A stretch of DNA of 64,000 bases from Mesorhizobium loti R88b (lineage in GTDB: Bacteria; Pseudomonadota; Alphaproteobacteria; Rhizobiales; Rhizobiaceae). Shown here piece by piece: positions 34,445-43,798 of this stretch (within the stretch, counting starts at the first letter, position 1; the number at the start of each line of letters is the position of its first letter). Location: NCBI RefSeq assembly GCF_013170845.1, contig NZ_CP033367.1, forward strand, positions 682,001 through 746,000. The letters are read 5' to 3'. A program made the translations under genes and the position numbers. Below the pieces are notes generated by a model, which was given only the letters and a program-made list of their open reading frames with translations, made no database searches and had not been told where the DNA came from.

Positions 34445-35338
34445 TCAGGGCACGATCAGCGTGCCGGCGCCGTGTTCGGTGAACAGCTCGAGCAGCACCG
34501 CATGCGGCGTCTTGCCGTTGAGGATAACGACGCCTTCGACACCACGCTCGATCGCCTCGATGCAGGTCTCGACCTTGGGGATCATGCCGCCCGAAACCGT
34601 GCCGTCCTTGATCAGCGCCCGGGCTTCGGTCACGGTCAGCTCGTCGATCAGCTTCTTGTTCTTGTCGAGCACGCCGGGCACGTCGGTCAGGAACAGAAGA
34701 CGTGAGGCCTTGCAGGCGCCGGCAATGGCACCTGCAAACGTGTCGGCGTTGATGTTGTAGGTGTGACCATCACGGCCGGGCGCCACCGGCGCCAGCACCG
34801 GGATCATTTCCGAGCGCGCCAGAAGGTCGAGCAGCGTGCGGTCGACCTCGACCGGCTCGCCGACGAAACCAAGATCGAGCACGCGCTCGATGTTGGAGTC
34901 CGGGTCGATCATGGTCTTGCGAGCCTTTTCGGCGAAGACCATGTTGCCGTCCTTGCCGCACAGGCCGATCGCCCATTCGCCCTCGGCGTTGATCAACGCC
35001 ACGATCTCCTTGTTGATCGAACCGGCGAGCACCATTTCGACGATCTCGACCGTCTTCTGGTCGGTGACGCGCAGGCCGCCTTCGAATTTGGATTCGATGC
35101 CCATCTTGGCCAGCATGGCGCCGATCTGCGGCCCGCCGCCATGGACGACGATCGGGTTGACGCCGGATTGCTTGAGCAGCGCGATGTCGCGCGCGAAAGC
35201 CTTGCCGAGCTCAAGGTCGCCCATGGCGTGGCCGCCATATTTCACCACGATCGTCTTGTGCTCGTAGCGTTGCATGTAGGGCAGCGCCCGCGAAAGCAGG
35301 TCGGCCTGCATTTCGGCGGTGGCGGTTATCTCCGTCAT
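34445..35338 (-). CDS. argB: acetylglutamate kinase
   Basis: 297 aa from the ATG at 35338 ([20 protein letters not shown]). Amino-acid kinase fold: [12 protein letters not shown] (about residue 29), [18 protein letters not shown] and the C-terminal [35 protein letters not shown] is typical of the alphaproteobacterial form. It phosphorylates N-acetylglutamate in arginine synthesis. In rhizobia argB usually follows yihA directly; here about 8.4 kb separates them. It is convergent with the BchE-like gene, 8 bp apart. Confidence 0.97.
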   Translation of the reverse strand: MTEITATAEMQADLLSRALPYMQRYEHKTIVVKYGGHAMGDLELGKAFARDIALLKQSGVNPIVVHGGGPQIGAMLAKMGIESKFEGGLRVTDQKTVEIVEMVLAGSINKEIVALINAEGEWAIGLCGKDGNMVFAEKARKTMIDPDSNIERVLDLGFVGEPVEVDRTLLDLLARSEMIPVLAPVAPGRDGHTYNINADTFAGAIAGACKASRLLFLTDVPGVLDKNKKLIDELTVTEARALIKDGTVSGGMIPKVETCIEAIERGVEGVVILNGKTPHAVLLELFTEHGAGTLIVP

Positions 35339-35363
35339 CGGTGTGGTTCCCGGCTTTTGATTT

Positions 35364-35412
35364 GTGCATGTCGTTGTCCCAAAACCGCTGGGCACTTTTG
35401 GGCGACATGCAC
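35364..35412. repeat. RIME-like palindromic intergenic repeat (copy 3)
   Basis: Arms GTGCATGTCG / CGACATGCAC (10 bp, perfect) enclose CCCAAAA...TTTTGGG; on the minus strand the core reads CCCAAAAGTG...CGGTTTTGGG. It lies just upstream of argB and may overlap its promoter. Confidence 0.8.
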
Positions 35413-35498
35413 TTGGAAAGGACGGCGGCGTCTTAGCGGGAATTGTCGCAGGGAGCAAATGGCATTGCTGTCATATTCGACGTCTCACGGCGTCGTCA

Positions 35499-36995
35499 TC
35501 ATGACGGCACCATCAGCGGCGCCCTGCGGCCGAGCCAGCCGGAGATCTTCTCCATCTGCGCGGCGAAGGACAGCAGCGTCTCCTCGTCGCCCGGACGGCC
35601 GGCGGCCTGGATACCGAGCGGCAGGCCGGCATCGGTGACGTAAACCGGCAGCGCGATCGATGGCTGGCCGCTGACATTGTAGATCGCCGGCCAAGGGGTG
35701 AACCAGAGACTCTTGTCCATCAGCTGGCCGAACAAGGATTTCACTTTCAGCAGCGGCGTCAGATGAAGCTTGTCGAGCAGGTTCTCGATCAGCTCATCGG
35801 CGCCTTTCGGATCCATGGCGCCGCAGGCGAGCGGCGGGTGCGCGATGACAGGCATCAGCACGGCGTCATAGCGCGCGGTCTCCGCGATCAGTTGCCGCGA
35901 GGCGGCGTGCAGTCGCTGCAGGCCGGCATAGGTCTCGCCGGCCGAGACCATTTCGCCCAACCTGCCGAGAACGCGCGTGGCGCGCTCGATGTCGCCAGTA
36001 ACGGAACGGCCGACGCGCAGCGCTTCGGCGCGCAGCGTGCCGGCGACGGCGGAAGCAACCGTCCTGCAGAAATCAGCGAAGAAATCGCGGCCGATGAAGG
36101 GCAGGTCGATGTCCTCGACCGTATGGCCGCCCTCGCGGGCAAGCGCCACCGCGGTGTCGAGCGCTTTCATTGTCTCGGCCGAGATCGGCAGGCCAAGCGG
36201 CGACTTGCGGTAGACGGCCAGCTTGAGCTTGCCGGGATCGCGCGCGGCAGCAGCGGCGAATGCGCCTTTCGGCGGCAGCGCGGCATAAGGCGACAAGGAT
36301 TCGGGGCCGTGGGTGAGATCGAGCAGCAGCGCGCAATCGCGCACCGAGCGGGTGACGGCATGGTCGACCACCATGCCGTACCAGCTCTCGCTGACCAGCG
36401 GCGTCAGCGGAATGCGGCCGCGCGAGGTCTTGAGGCCGACAAGCCCGGTGCAGGCGGACGGCACCCGGATCGAACCGCCGCCATCCGAGGCATGCGCCAC
36501 CGGCACCACGCCGGCGGCAACGAGCGCTGCCGCGCCACCCGACGAGCCGCCGCTGGTGTGGCCGGTGTTCCAGGGGTTGCGGGTGATGCCGAAGGCTTTC
36601 GATTCGGTCATCAGCCGCAGCCCGTGTTCCGGCGACGTCGAGGTGACGATCGGGATCAGGCCGGCGGCGAGGTAGCGATCGGTCATCACCGAATTGACAT
36701 CGGGCACCCAGGCGGGGATGCGGCTGCCACCATGCGACGGCACGCCCTTGATGGCGATGCCGAGGTCCTTGATGGCAAAGGGCACGCCGGCCAGCGGCAA
36801 CGAGCGGTCCATCGTCCTGGCGCGCGTTCGCGCGGCCTCGTAGAGCGGCTCGGCGGTGGCATTGATTTCGGGCCCTGTGGCTTCGGCGCGGGCGATCGCC
36901 GCGTCGGTCAGCTCTATCGCCGACAGCTCGCCCTTGCGCACGAGACCGGCGAGGCCGGTTGCATCTTGTTCCCAAAGGATCCGTTCAACGGACAT
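35499..36995 (-). CDS. amidase (amidase-signature family)
   Basis: 498 aa. The Ser-cisSer-Lys machinery is visible: Lys in FAIKDLGIAIKG (about residue 75) and the Gly/Ser motif HTSGGSSGGAAALVAAGVVP (about 147), followed by DGGGSIRVPSACTGLVGLK carrying the nucleophile Ser. The closest pattern I recognise is the 6-aminohexanoate-cyclic-dimer hydrolase / aryl-acylamidase branch. The substrate is unknown. GGAGAGC lies upstream of the ATG. Confidence 0.9.
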   Translation of the reverse strand: MSVERILWEQDATGLAGLVRKGELSAIELTDAAIARAEATGPEINATAEPLYEAARTRARTMDRSLPLAGVPFAIKDLGIAIKGVPSHGGSRIPAWVPDVNSVMTDRYLAAGLIPIVTSTSPEHGLRLMTESKAFGITRNPWNTGHTSGGSSGGAAALVAAGVVPVAHASDGGGSIRVPSACTGLVGLKTSRGRIPLTPLVSESWYGMVVDHAVTRSVRDCALLLDLTHGPESLSPYAALPPKGAFAAAAARDPGKLKLAVYRKSPLGLPISAETMKALDTAVALAREGGHTVEDIDLPFIGRDFFADFCRTVASAVAGTLRAEALRVGRSVTGDIERATRVLGRLGEMVSAGETYAGLQRLHAASRQLIAETARYDAVLMPVIAHPPLACGAMDPKGADELIENLLDKLHLTPLLKVKSLFGQLMDKSLWFTPWPAIYNVSGQPSIALPVYVTDAGLPLGIQAAGRPGDEETLLSFAAQMEKISGWLGRRAPLMVPS

Positions 36996-37146
36996 GCGCG
37001 CTCTCCATCACCTGTGGCAAGGCTAGCCAGTGGCGACTTCAATGGCAAATCGGCGGCGGATCCGGGTGGGGAACGCGTGAAGCTTAGACGTGCACAAGGC
37101 GATTTCCGCCGTTGCAAATACATAACAATACCCTAATTTGCCTGAC

Positions 37147-37686
37147 ATGACGCCGCAGGACATCACCAAGCTGATCGTCCGAACTTCGATGAAGGATCGG
37201 GCCGCGTTCGATCTGCTGTACCGGCAGACCAGCGCGAAACTTTTCGGCGTGTGCCTTCGTGTATTGAACGACCGGGGAGATGCGGAAGAAGCCTTGCAGG
37301 AAGTCTTCGTCAAGATATGGACGAAGGCGGACCGTTTTGCTGTTTCCGATCTGAGCCCGATCTCCTGGCTGGTGGCAATCGCGCGCAATCATGCGATCGA
37401 TCGCATCAGGGCGCGGCGCAAGCAGGCCGTCGATATCGATGCCGCACTCGACGTGGCAGATCCGGCGCCGGGACCTGAAGCGATGGTGGTGGCGGGCGAT
37501 GAGTCCGAAAGGATCCATCATTGCCTCGATGAATTGGAGAAAGACCGGGCGGCGGCCGTCCGGGGCGCTTATCTCAAGGGCGAAAGCTATGCCGAACTGG
37601 CGGAACGTCATGGCGTGCCGTTGAACACGATGCGTACCTGGCTGCGCCGCAGCCTGATGAAACTCAGAGAATGTCTGGAAAGATGA
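37147..37686 (+). CDS. ECF-type sigma-70 factor
   Basis: 179 aa from the ATG at 37147; a TTG at 37138 would add three residues and neither has a clear ribosome-binding site. Region 2 runs DRAAFDLLYRQTSAKLFGVCLRVL, DAEEALQEVFVKIW and ISWLVAIARNHAIDRIRARR. Region 4 has AVRGAYLKGESYAELAERHG and MRTWLRRSLMKLRECL. The partner anti-sigma overlaps its stop. The pair belongs to the SigK/RskA-like type. Downstream genes encoding exported fasciclin and MsrB proteins suggest an envelope oxidative-stress regulon (inference). Confidence 0.93.
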   Translation: MTPQDITKLIVRTSMKDRAAFDLLYRQTSAKLFGVCLRVLNDRGDAEEALQEVFVKIWTKADRFAVSDLSPISWLVAIARNHAIDRIRARRKQAVDIDAALDVADPAPGPEAMVVAGDESERIHHCLDELEKDRAAAVRGAYLKGESYAELAERHGVPLNTMRTWLRRSLMKLRECLER

Positions 37687-38405
37687 CGCTCGCAGAGGAC
37701 AATGGACCGGAACGTGGGGGCGACGACCTGTTCGCCGCCGAATACGTTCTTGGCGTGCTGCCGGCGGACGAGCGGCAGATCGCTTCCAGGCGCATCGATT
37801 CCGAAACCGACTTCGCGCGGCTGGTCGATGGCTGGGAGGTTCATCTCTCGCCCATGGCTGCCGCCTATCCGGAAATCGAGCCGCCAGCTTCGGTGAAACC
37901 GGCGATCGACCGACGGCTGTTTGCGTCGACGGCTGCAACGCCCTCCGAGGCGCGCGCCGGCCTGTGGTCCAGCCTCGCCTTCTGGCGCGGCCTTGCCGCG
38001 GCAGCGGTTGCCGCGCTGGCGATCTACATTGCGATCCCTTACGTCAACCCGCCGGTCGCACAGCCGCAGGCACGGCTTGTCGCCTCGCTGGCCGCCGACG
38101 GCAGCGATGTCAAATACCTTGCCGTCTATGATGCCGCCCATCACGAAGTCGGCTTGTCGCATGTCTCCGGTGAGCGTGCTTCCGGCAAGGACTTCGAACT
38201 GTGGATGATCGAAGGCAAGAACCCGCCGGTGTCGATGGGCGTTATTCCGGTTGGTTCGACAGCGCATATCGTCGTCTCGCCGGCGGCCCAGCAGAAGCTC
38301 GCCCAGGGCGCCGTGCTGGCCGTCAGCCTGGAGCCTGCCGGCGGTTCGCCGACCGGGCAGCCGACCGGACCGGTGGTGGCTGCGGGCGATCTGAAGAGCA
38401 TCTGA
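37683..38405 (+). CDS. anti-sigma factor, RskA-like
   Basis: 240 aa from the ATG at 37683, overlapping the sigma stop by 4 bp; an ATG at 37671 is an alternative. The N-terminal anti-sigma domain has FAAEYVLGVLPADERQIASRR. One membrane helix lies around residues 100-120 (GLAAAAVAALAIYIAIPYV). The C-terminal periplasmic RskA domain includes KDFELWMIEGKNPPVSMGVIP. No zinc-binding HxxxCxxC motif is present, so it is not a ZAS-type redox sensor. It should hold the sigma factor at the inner membrane. Confidence 0.9.
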   Translation: MTLAEDNGPERGGDDLFAAEYVLGVLPADERQIASRRIDSETDFARLVDGWEVHLSPMAAAYPEIEPPASVKPAIDRRLFASTAATPSEARAGLWSSLAFWRGLAAAAVAALAIYIAIPYVNPPVAQPQARLVASLAADGSDVKYLAVYDAAHHEVGLSHVSGERASGKDFELWMIEGKNPPVSMGVIPVGSTAHIVVSPAAQQKLAQGAVLAVSLEPAGGSPTGQPTGPVVAAGDLKSI

Positions 38406-38630
38406 CCTCGTTTCCTCACAGCGAAGCGGCCGCTAGAATAATTCCAATTTATCTTATGTGACGGGTGTCTAAACACGCACGTAAGCCGGCAAACTGTTGC
38501 GTCGAATAAATCTCTTCGCGTGCGCGATTAAATCAAAAAATCCAGAAATATTCTGAAACTCACGCGTTTGTGTTTCGTATCTCCTCGCGTCCCCAAAAAT
38601 GGGAAGAGAAACCCGAGGAGTTTGAATATC

Positions 38631-39188
38631 ATGCGTAGATTCGCCACCCTTTTGCTCGCCGGTACGATCGCCGCTTCGGCGTTTGCCACCGTTGCCTATG
38701 CTGAAAATCCGATGGTCGGCGGCGCCGCCATGTACGCCAACAAGAACATCGTCGAGAACGCCGTCAATTCGAAGGACCACACGACGCTGGTGGCCGCCGT
38801 CAAGGCAGCCGGCCTGGTCGAGACCCTGCAGGGCGCCGGCCCGTTCACCGTCTTCGCGCCGACCAATGAGGCCTTTGCCGCACTGCCGGCCGGCACGGTC
38901 GACACGCTGCTCAAGCCCGAGAACAAGGACAAGCTCGTCAAGATCCTGACCTGCCATGTCGTCGCCGCCAAGGCGATGGCGGCTGACGTGGCCGCGATGG
39001 TCAAGGCTGATGGCGGCACGCACAAGGTCAAGACGGTCGGCGGCTGCGAACTGTCGCTCAAGGCTGAAGGCGGCAAGGTCACCGTCACCGACGAGAACGG
39101 CAATGTCGCCAATGTCACGATCGCCGATGTCGAGCAGTCCAACGGCGTCATCCACGTCATCGACAAGGTTTTGCTCCCGAAGATGTGA
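38631..39188 (+). CDS. exported fasciclin (FAS1) domain protein, Nex18-like, copy 1
   Basis: 185 aa from the ATG at 38631, preceded by CGAGGAG. Signal peptide [23 protein letters not shown]. One FAS1 domain: [35 protein letters not shown] (split across the H1 motif), [16 protein letters not shown], and the H2 motif [15 protein letters not shown]. Two Cys (in LTCHVV and VGGCELS) could form a disulfide. It lies 225 bp downstream of the sigma/anti-sigma pair. Similar to rhizobial Nex18. A close paralogue is at 48.6 kb. Confidence 0.93.
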   Translation: MRRFATLLLAGTIAASAFATVAYAENPMVGGAAMYANKNIVENAVNSKDHTTLVAAVKAAGLVETLQGAGPFTVFAPTNEAFAALPAGTVDTLLKPENKDKLVKILTCHVVAAKAMAADVAAMVKADGGTHKVKTVGGCELSLKAEGGKVTVTDENGNVANVTIADVEQSNGVIHVIDKVLLPKM

Positions 39189-39292
39189 TCGGCCCGAAAA
39201 TGTAACAAAGGGCTTGCCGCGACGAACCTGCAGCAAGAGCCCTCCGTCGATTGCATAGTCTCGCTCCCGTGACCTGCAAACGACACGCGTGC

Positions 39293-39330
39293 TCCGCGCC
39301 GCCCACGGTCATCCGTGGACCGGCGCGGAG
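39293..39330 (+). terminator. hairpin downstream of fasciclin gene 1
   Basis: CTCCGCGCC pairs with GGCGCGGAG, with an inner CCACGG / CCGTGG stem, followed by TTTCGTT. It has a strong stem and a short T-rich tail, consistent with an intrinsic terminator. Confidence 0.6.
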
Positions 39331-39414
39331 TTTCGTTGAAGGCAACCGTCACCGGCTTTTTGATTTTCGCGTGACGGTATAGTTTGGCAAAGAAAGTGAC
39401 AGGAGGAACTGGTC

Positions 39415-39918
39415 ATGAATCGTCGCGATCTTCTTTTGAGCGGTGCTGCCGCCATCGGCGTGGTCGGGGCCGCGGCAGCGATGCTGCGCATGGGTGGCCC
39501 TCAGCCAGCGCAAGCGGCCGAGAAATTCGAGGTCACCAAGACCGATGACGAATGGAAAGCCATCCTGTCGCCGGCCGCCTTTGACGTGCTGCGCAAGGAA
39601 GGCACTGAATATCCCGGCACCAGCCCGCTGCTCAACGAGCACCGCAAGGGCATATTCGCCTGTGCCGGCTGTGACTTGCCGGTCTATCCGTCGGAGACAA
39701 AGTTCGATTCCGGCACCGGCTGGCCGAGCTTCTGGCAAGAGATCGCCAATGGCATCGGCAAGACCGAGGATCGGTCGCTCGGCATGACCCGTACCGAAGT
39801 GCATTGCCGCCGCTGCGGCGGCCATCTCGGCCATGTCTTCGACGATGGACCGGCGCCGACCGGCCTGCGCCACTGCATCAACGGCGTGGCGCTGACCTTC
39901 AAGCCAACCACGGCCTGA
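39415..39918 (+). CDS. msrB: exported peptide-methionine (R)-S-oxide reductase
   Basis: 167 aa with an AGGAGG ribosome-binding site. A Tat-like signal MNRRDLLLSGAAAIGVVGAAAAM precedes the MsrB domain. Zn ligands are the CAGC and CRRC pairs, and the catalytic Cys is in LRHCINGVALTF. GTGWPSFWQEI and GGHLGHVFDDGP are MsrB signatures. It repairs methionine sulfoxide, here outside the cytoplasm. Placement beside the ECF sigma and fasciclin genes supports an envelope oxidative-damage role. Confidence 0.95.
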   Translation: MNRRDLLLSGAAAIGVVGAAAAMLRMGGPQPAQAAEKFEVTKTDDEWKAILSPAAFDVLRKEGTEYPGTSPLLNEHRKGIFACAGCDLPVYPSETKFDSGTGWPSFWQEIANGIGKTEDRSLGMTRTEVHCRRCGGHLGHVFDDGPAPTGLRHCINGVALTFKPTTA

Positions 39919-39933
39919 CCCAGCTTTGAATGC

Positions 39934-39968
39934 AAAAAACTCCGGGTCTTGCGGCCCGGAGTTTTTTT
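39934..39968. terminator. bidirectional intrinsic terminator between msrB and the MFS gene
   Basis: AACTCCGGG / CCCGGAGTT stem with a TCTTGCGG loop, flanked by A6 on the left and T7 on the right. It serves msrB on the plus strand and the convergent MFS gene on the minus strand. Confidence 0.92.
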
Positions 39969-40038
39969 GCGCGGTCAGAGCTTTTCGGGCGTGGACTGGA
40001 GGAGCTTCCCGAAATCGCTGCCGCGTCTGGTTTCTCTG

Positions 40039-41634
40039 TCAGTGCCCGCCGCCGCCTCCGCCACCGGGCGCCGCCGGCTTGTTGATCAGCATGGTGAAAA
40101 AGCCAAGCGTCGCGAACAGCACCGTCAGCATGTAGAACACGTCCATGAAGGACAGCAGTGCCGCCTGCTGCTGGACCATGCCCGACAGCTTGGAGATCGC
40201 GGCACTGGTGGCATCGAGACCTGTGACCTGCTCGAAGTTCAGCGTCATGTTCTGCAGCTTGGTCTGCGCGGCGGCACTGCCCCACTGCACGTGCTCAGCC
40301 AACCTTGCGTAGTGGAAGGCATTGCGGTCGATCAGCACGGTGTTGATCAGGGCAAGGCCGACGGCGCCACCGAGGTTGCGGGTGAGGTTGAACAGGCCGG
40401 ACGCATTCTTCAGCCGGTCCGGCGGCAAGGTGCCGAGCGCGATGTTGTTGATCGGCACCATGCACAGCATCATTGAACAGCCGCGCAGGATCTGCGGGAT
40501 AAGAAGCTCATAAAAATCCCAGTCGGCGGTCAGATGCGTCATCCACCAGGTGCCTGTGGCGAAGCCGAAGAAGCCGATCATCATCATCAGCCGCAGATCC
40601 ATCTTGCTCGACAGGAAGCCCGAGATTGGCGCGGTAACGAACATCGCCAGGCCGCTGACGAACAGCGCCTCGCCGATCATCATCGAATCGTAGCCGCGGA
40701 TGCGGCCGAGGAAGACCGGATAGAGATAGGTCAACCCATAGAGGCCGATGCCGATGACGAAGGAGAACAGCGAGCCGAAGGCGAAGTTGATGTTGGTGAA
40801 AGCCTTGAGGTCGACGATCGGCTCCTCCGCGGTGAACGCGCGCCAGAAGAATACGACAGCGCCGACGGTCATGACGATCGCGCAGATGAAGACCCCCTGG
40901 TCCTGCAGCCAGTCATTGTTCGGGCCTTCTTCGAGCACATATTCCATGCAGCCGAGGAAAGCCGCCATGCCGGCAAGGCCCCACCAGTCGAACTTGTTGA
41001 ACAGCTTGAGATTGGGCTTGTCGAAATCGATCAGCGACCAGGCAGCGGTCGCCACCAGAATGCCGGGCACGACATTGACCAGGAACAGCCAGTGCCATGA
41101 AAAGGCATGACTGATATAGCCGCCGACGGTCGGGCCGATCGTCGGCGCCAGCGTCGCCACCAGGCCGATCATCGGCGAGACGATGGCGCGCTTCGAGGGT
41201 GGGAAGATAGTGAACGCGGCCGCAAAGACGCTCGGGATCATGCCGCCGCCGATGAAGCCTTGCACGGCGCGGTAGACAATCATCTGGTCGATGTTGGTGG
41301 CGGTCGCGGCAAGGGCGCTGGCTGCGGTGAAGCCTGCGGCGGCGATGGTGAACAGCACGCGCGTCGACAGCATGCGGCTGAGGAAGCCCGACAGCGGGAT
41401 CATCACCACCTCGGCGATCAGATACGCCGTCTGCACCCACGGAATTTCATCGGAACTGGCGCTCAGGCCAGCCTGGATCTCGGCCAGCGAGGCCGAGACG
41501 ATCTGGATGTCCAGGATCGCCATGAACATGCCGAACACCATCGCCAGGAAGGCGATGACACGCCGCGTCGAAATGGTGTCAGGGACCGCCGGCCGTGCCG
41601 GCGGCGCTCCTGCGGTGATTGTAGCGGTTGCCAT
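40039..41634 (-). CDS. DHA2 family MFS multidrug transporter (EmrB-like), module 1
   Basis: 531 aa, about 14 membrane helices. DHA2 motifs: MFMAILDIQIVSASLAEIQAGL in TM1, WVQTAYLIAEVVMIPLSGFLSR in TM2 and ATLAPTIGPTVGGYISHAFSWHW around TM5. The C-terminus is a Pro/Gly/His tail (KPAAPGGGGGGGH). It lies 72 bp downstream of the HlyD-type gene, and the two form an EmrAB-like tripartite pump needing an outer-membrane TolC. Control is probably by the divergent TetR protein. Confidence 0.93.
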   Translation of the reverse strand: MATATITAGAPPARPAVPDTISTRRVIAFLAMVFGMFMAILDIQIVSASLAEIQAGLSASSDEIPWVQTAYLIAEVVMIPLSGFLSRMLSTRVLFTIAAAGFTAASALAATATNIDQMIVYRAVQGFIGGGMIPSVFAAAFTIFPPSKRAIVSPMIGLVATLAPTIGPTVGGYISHAFSWHWLFLVNVVPGILVATAAWSLIDFDKPNLKLFNKFDWWGLAGMAAFLGCMEYVLEEGPNNDWLQDQGVFICAIVMTVGAVVFFWRAFTAEEPIVDLKAFTNINFAFGSLFSFVIGIGLYGLTYLYPVFLGRIRGYDSMMIGEALFVSGLAMFVTAPISGFLSSKMDLRLMMMIGFFGFATGTWWMTHLTADWDFYELLIPQILRGCSMMLCMVPINNIALGTLPPDRLKNASGLFNLTRNLGGAVGLALINTVLIDRNAFHYARLAEHVQWGSAAAQTKLQNMTLNFEQVTGLDATSAAISKLSGMVQQQAALLSFMDVFYMLTVLFATLGFFTMLINKPAAPGGGGGGGH

Positions 41635-41706
41635 TGCATGGGCCTCCTTGAGGCAGGCCGGGCGGCTCAGTGCTTAGTCAGCCACCGAGCCGCCCTCCGA
41701 AAGGGC

Positions 41707-42897
41707 TTAGTTGGTCGTCACGGCAGGCGCGGTGCGGCTGTCGACGTTGACGATGACGCTCAAGCCCGCGCGCAGCTTGCCAGTCTTCAGGGCGTCGGCC
41801 GGAACGTCGATGCGGACCGGGACGCGCTGCACCACCTTGGTGAAGTTGCCCGTGGCATTTTCCGGCGGCAACAGCGAGAAGACCGCTCCTGAAGCAGGCG
41901 CCAGCGATGAGACGGTTCCCTGGATGGGCTGGCCGTCGATGGCATCGACCGAGATGTTGACCTTTTCGCCGGGAACCAGCCGGCCAAGCTGCGTCTCCTT
42001 GAAGTTGGCGACGATGTAGAGCTTGTCCATCGGCACGACGACGGCGAGCTTCTGTCCGGGGCTGACGAGGTCGCCCTGCTCGACCGAGCGGTTGCCGACG
42101 ACGCCGTCATAAGGCGCCTTGAGCACGGTGAAGGAAAGATCGCGCGCGGCCTTGTCGCGGTTGAGCTGTAGGGAAGCAAGCGTGCTCGCCGATTCGGCGC
42201 GCTGTGCTTCCAGCACACCGATATTGGCTTGTGCCGCGGCGATCTGGGCGTCGGCGCCGACGAGAGCGGCATTAGCCTGGTCGAGCGCGGTCTGGGCATC
42301 GTCCAGCTGCGCCTGCGTGCCGACATGCGTCTTGAGCAGTTGCGCGGCGCGCTGCTGGGCACGCCCGGCATTATCGGCCGCGGCCTGGTCGGCAACCTTC
42401 TGCGCCTGAGCCTGCTGCAGAGACGCCTGCGCGGCCTTGGTCTGCGCGTCGATACGGTCGAGCGTCTTGGCCAGCGTGGCGATCTGCGCCTCGGCCTGGG
42501 CGACGGCGATCTTGTAGTCACCATCGTCGATGGTCAGCAGCGGGTCACCGGCCTTGACCAGCTGGTTCTCGGTGACCTTGACCTGGTCGACATAGCCGGA
42601 AATCTTGGGCGAGACGAAGGCCATGTCGGCCTGGACATAGGCGTCGTCAGTCGAGATCATGAAACGGCCCGTGGTCCAGTAATCGTAGCCATACCAGGCG
42701 CCGCCGCTCAGCAGGGCAAGGCCAATGATCGGCAACAGGAAGGAGCGCACCGAGCGCTTCTTCTTGGCCGGAGCTTCAGCCGCCGGTGGCGGCGCGACGA
42801 CCGGATGAACGGGAATCTCGGGTGCTTCCGTCGCCGGTGCGACCTTGGCATTGGGGAAAGGGCGGACTTCGGCAGTGGTTGGCGCGTTCGAAGACAT
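41707..42897 (-). CDS. HlyD family periplasmic adaptor (EmrA-like), module 1
   Basis: 396 aa. A Pro/Ala-rich cytoplasmic N-terminus (residues 1-48) leads to one helix (FLLPIIGLALLSGGAWYGYDYW), then the biotinyl-lipoyl-like half-motif TDDAYVQADMAFVSPKISGYV, a long Ala/Gln coiled-coil hairpin (residues about 140-245) and LKAPYDGVVGNRSVEQGDLV. It links the inner-membrane MFS pump to the outer membrane. Its start lies 127 bp from the divergent TetR gene. Confidence 0.93.
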   Translation of the reverse strand: MSSNAPTTAEVRPFPNAKVAPATEAPEIPVHPVVAPPPAAEAPAKKKRSVRSFLLPIIGLALLSGGAWYGYDYWTTGRFMISTDDAYVQADMAFVSPKISGYVDQVKVTENQLVKAGDPLLTIDDGDYKIAVAQAEAQIATLAKTLDRIDAQTKAAQASLQQAQAQKVADQAAADNAGRAQQRAAQLLKTHVGTQAQLDDAQTALDQANAALVGADAQIAAAQANIGVLEAQRAESASTLASLQLNRDKAARDLSFTVLKAPYDGVVGNRSVEQGDLVSPGQKLAVVVPMDKLYIVANFKETQLGRLVPGEKVNISVDAIDGQPIQGTVSSLAPASGAVFSLLPPENATGNFTKVVQRVPVRIDVPADALKTGKLRAGLSVIVNVDSRTAPAVTTN

Positions 42898-42922
42898 GAC
42901 ATCTCTCTAAAACAATAATACT

Positions 42923-42936
42923 GAACCGTTCGGTTC
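42923..42936. promoter_or_regulatory. TetR operator candidate 1 (GAACCG-TT-CGGTTC)
   Basis: A perfect 6-bp inverted repeat 26 bp before the HlyD-type start, overlapping where its promoter should be. A related palindrome lies 50 bp away near the TetR start. Confidence 0.65.
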
Positions 42937-42985
42937 GATCTGGGCGTTGACATAGCGCGAAAAGAGGACCATATCAAGGGGCAAT

Positions 42986-43003
42986 CGAACCGGTTGGTTC
43001 GAA
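42986..43003. promoter_or_regulatory. TetR operator candidate 2 (TCGAACC-GGTT-GGTTCGA)
   Basis: A perfect 7-bp inverted repeat 22 bp before the TetR start, sharing the GAACC / GGTTC half-sites with candidate 1. Two sites allow coordinate control of both divergent genes. Confidence 0.65.
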
Positions 43004-43024
43004 TTATTTCCGAGGTGTCATCCT

Positions 43025-43771
43025 ATGACCGAAACCTTACCCAATGCCGAAACCGTACCCAATGTAGACCAGGATCCTTGCGACGTGCTGGAGCTGCGTC
43101 GCGGCCGCCCGGCGGCTGGGCAAGACCCCGTCAAGCGCAGCCAGATCATCGAAGGCGCCCGCCGTGTTTTCATCGAGAAGGGCTTCGAGGCCGCCTCTAT
43201 GAATGACATCACGCGCGAGGCCGGTGTCTCCAAGGGCACTATCTATGTCTACTTCGCCAACAAGGAAGAGCTGTTCGAAGCGCTGATCGAGGAAGAGCGC
43301 GGCACGATCTTCAAGAACATGTACGACCTGCTCGACCGCGACGACAATCTGCGCGAGACGCTGGTGAAGTACGGCAAGGTGCTGTCACTCAAGATCACGT
43401 CGGCCAAGGTCATCCAGGCGCAGCGCACCGTGATCGGTGTCACCGACAGGATGCCCGAGCTTGGCGCGCGATTTTATGAACGTGGCCCCAAGCGCGGCCA
43501 CGACAAGATGATGACCTTCCTGAACGCTGCCATCGACCGCGGCCTGTTGCGGATCGACGATGTCGATCTCGCCGCTTACCAGCTCACCGAACTGTGCTTG
43601 TCCGGTCTTTTCCGCCAATGCATCTTTGCCTACCGCACCAAGGCTCCGGGCCAGGATGAGATCGACCACGTCGTCAGGTCGGGCGTCGACATGTTCCTGA
43701 AGGCCTATGGCACCGAGCAGCTTGCGGTCGAAGAAAGCCACGAAATGATTGCAATCGAGGCAAAGGTTTAG
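43025..43771 (+). CDS. TetR/AcrR family transcriptional regulator
   Basis: 248 aa with GAGGTG upstream of the ATG. HTH at about residues 38-85: IIEGARRVFIEKGFEAASM, NDITREAGVSKGTIYVYFANKEELFEAL (split by the turn). The C-terminal ligand domain resembles the TetR_C_7 / AefR-like type. Divergent from the HlyD-MFS operon with two palindromes between, so it is the likely repressor of that pump. Confidence 0.93.
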   Translation: MTETLPNAETVPNVDQDPCDVLELRRGRPAAGQDPVKRSQIIEGARRVFIEKGFEAASMNDITREAGVSKGTIYVYFANKEELFEALIEEERGTIFKNMYDLLDRDDNLRETLVKYGKVLSLKITSAKVIQAQRTVIGVTDRMPELGARFYERGPKRGHDKMMTFLNAAIDRGLLRIDDVDLAAYQLTELCLSGLFRQCIFAYRTKAPGQDEIDHVVRSGVDMFLKAYGTEQLAVEESHEMIAIEAKV

Positions 43772-43798
43772 CGCGGCGTAGTGCCCGCCGCGCCCGGT

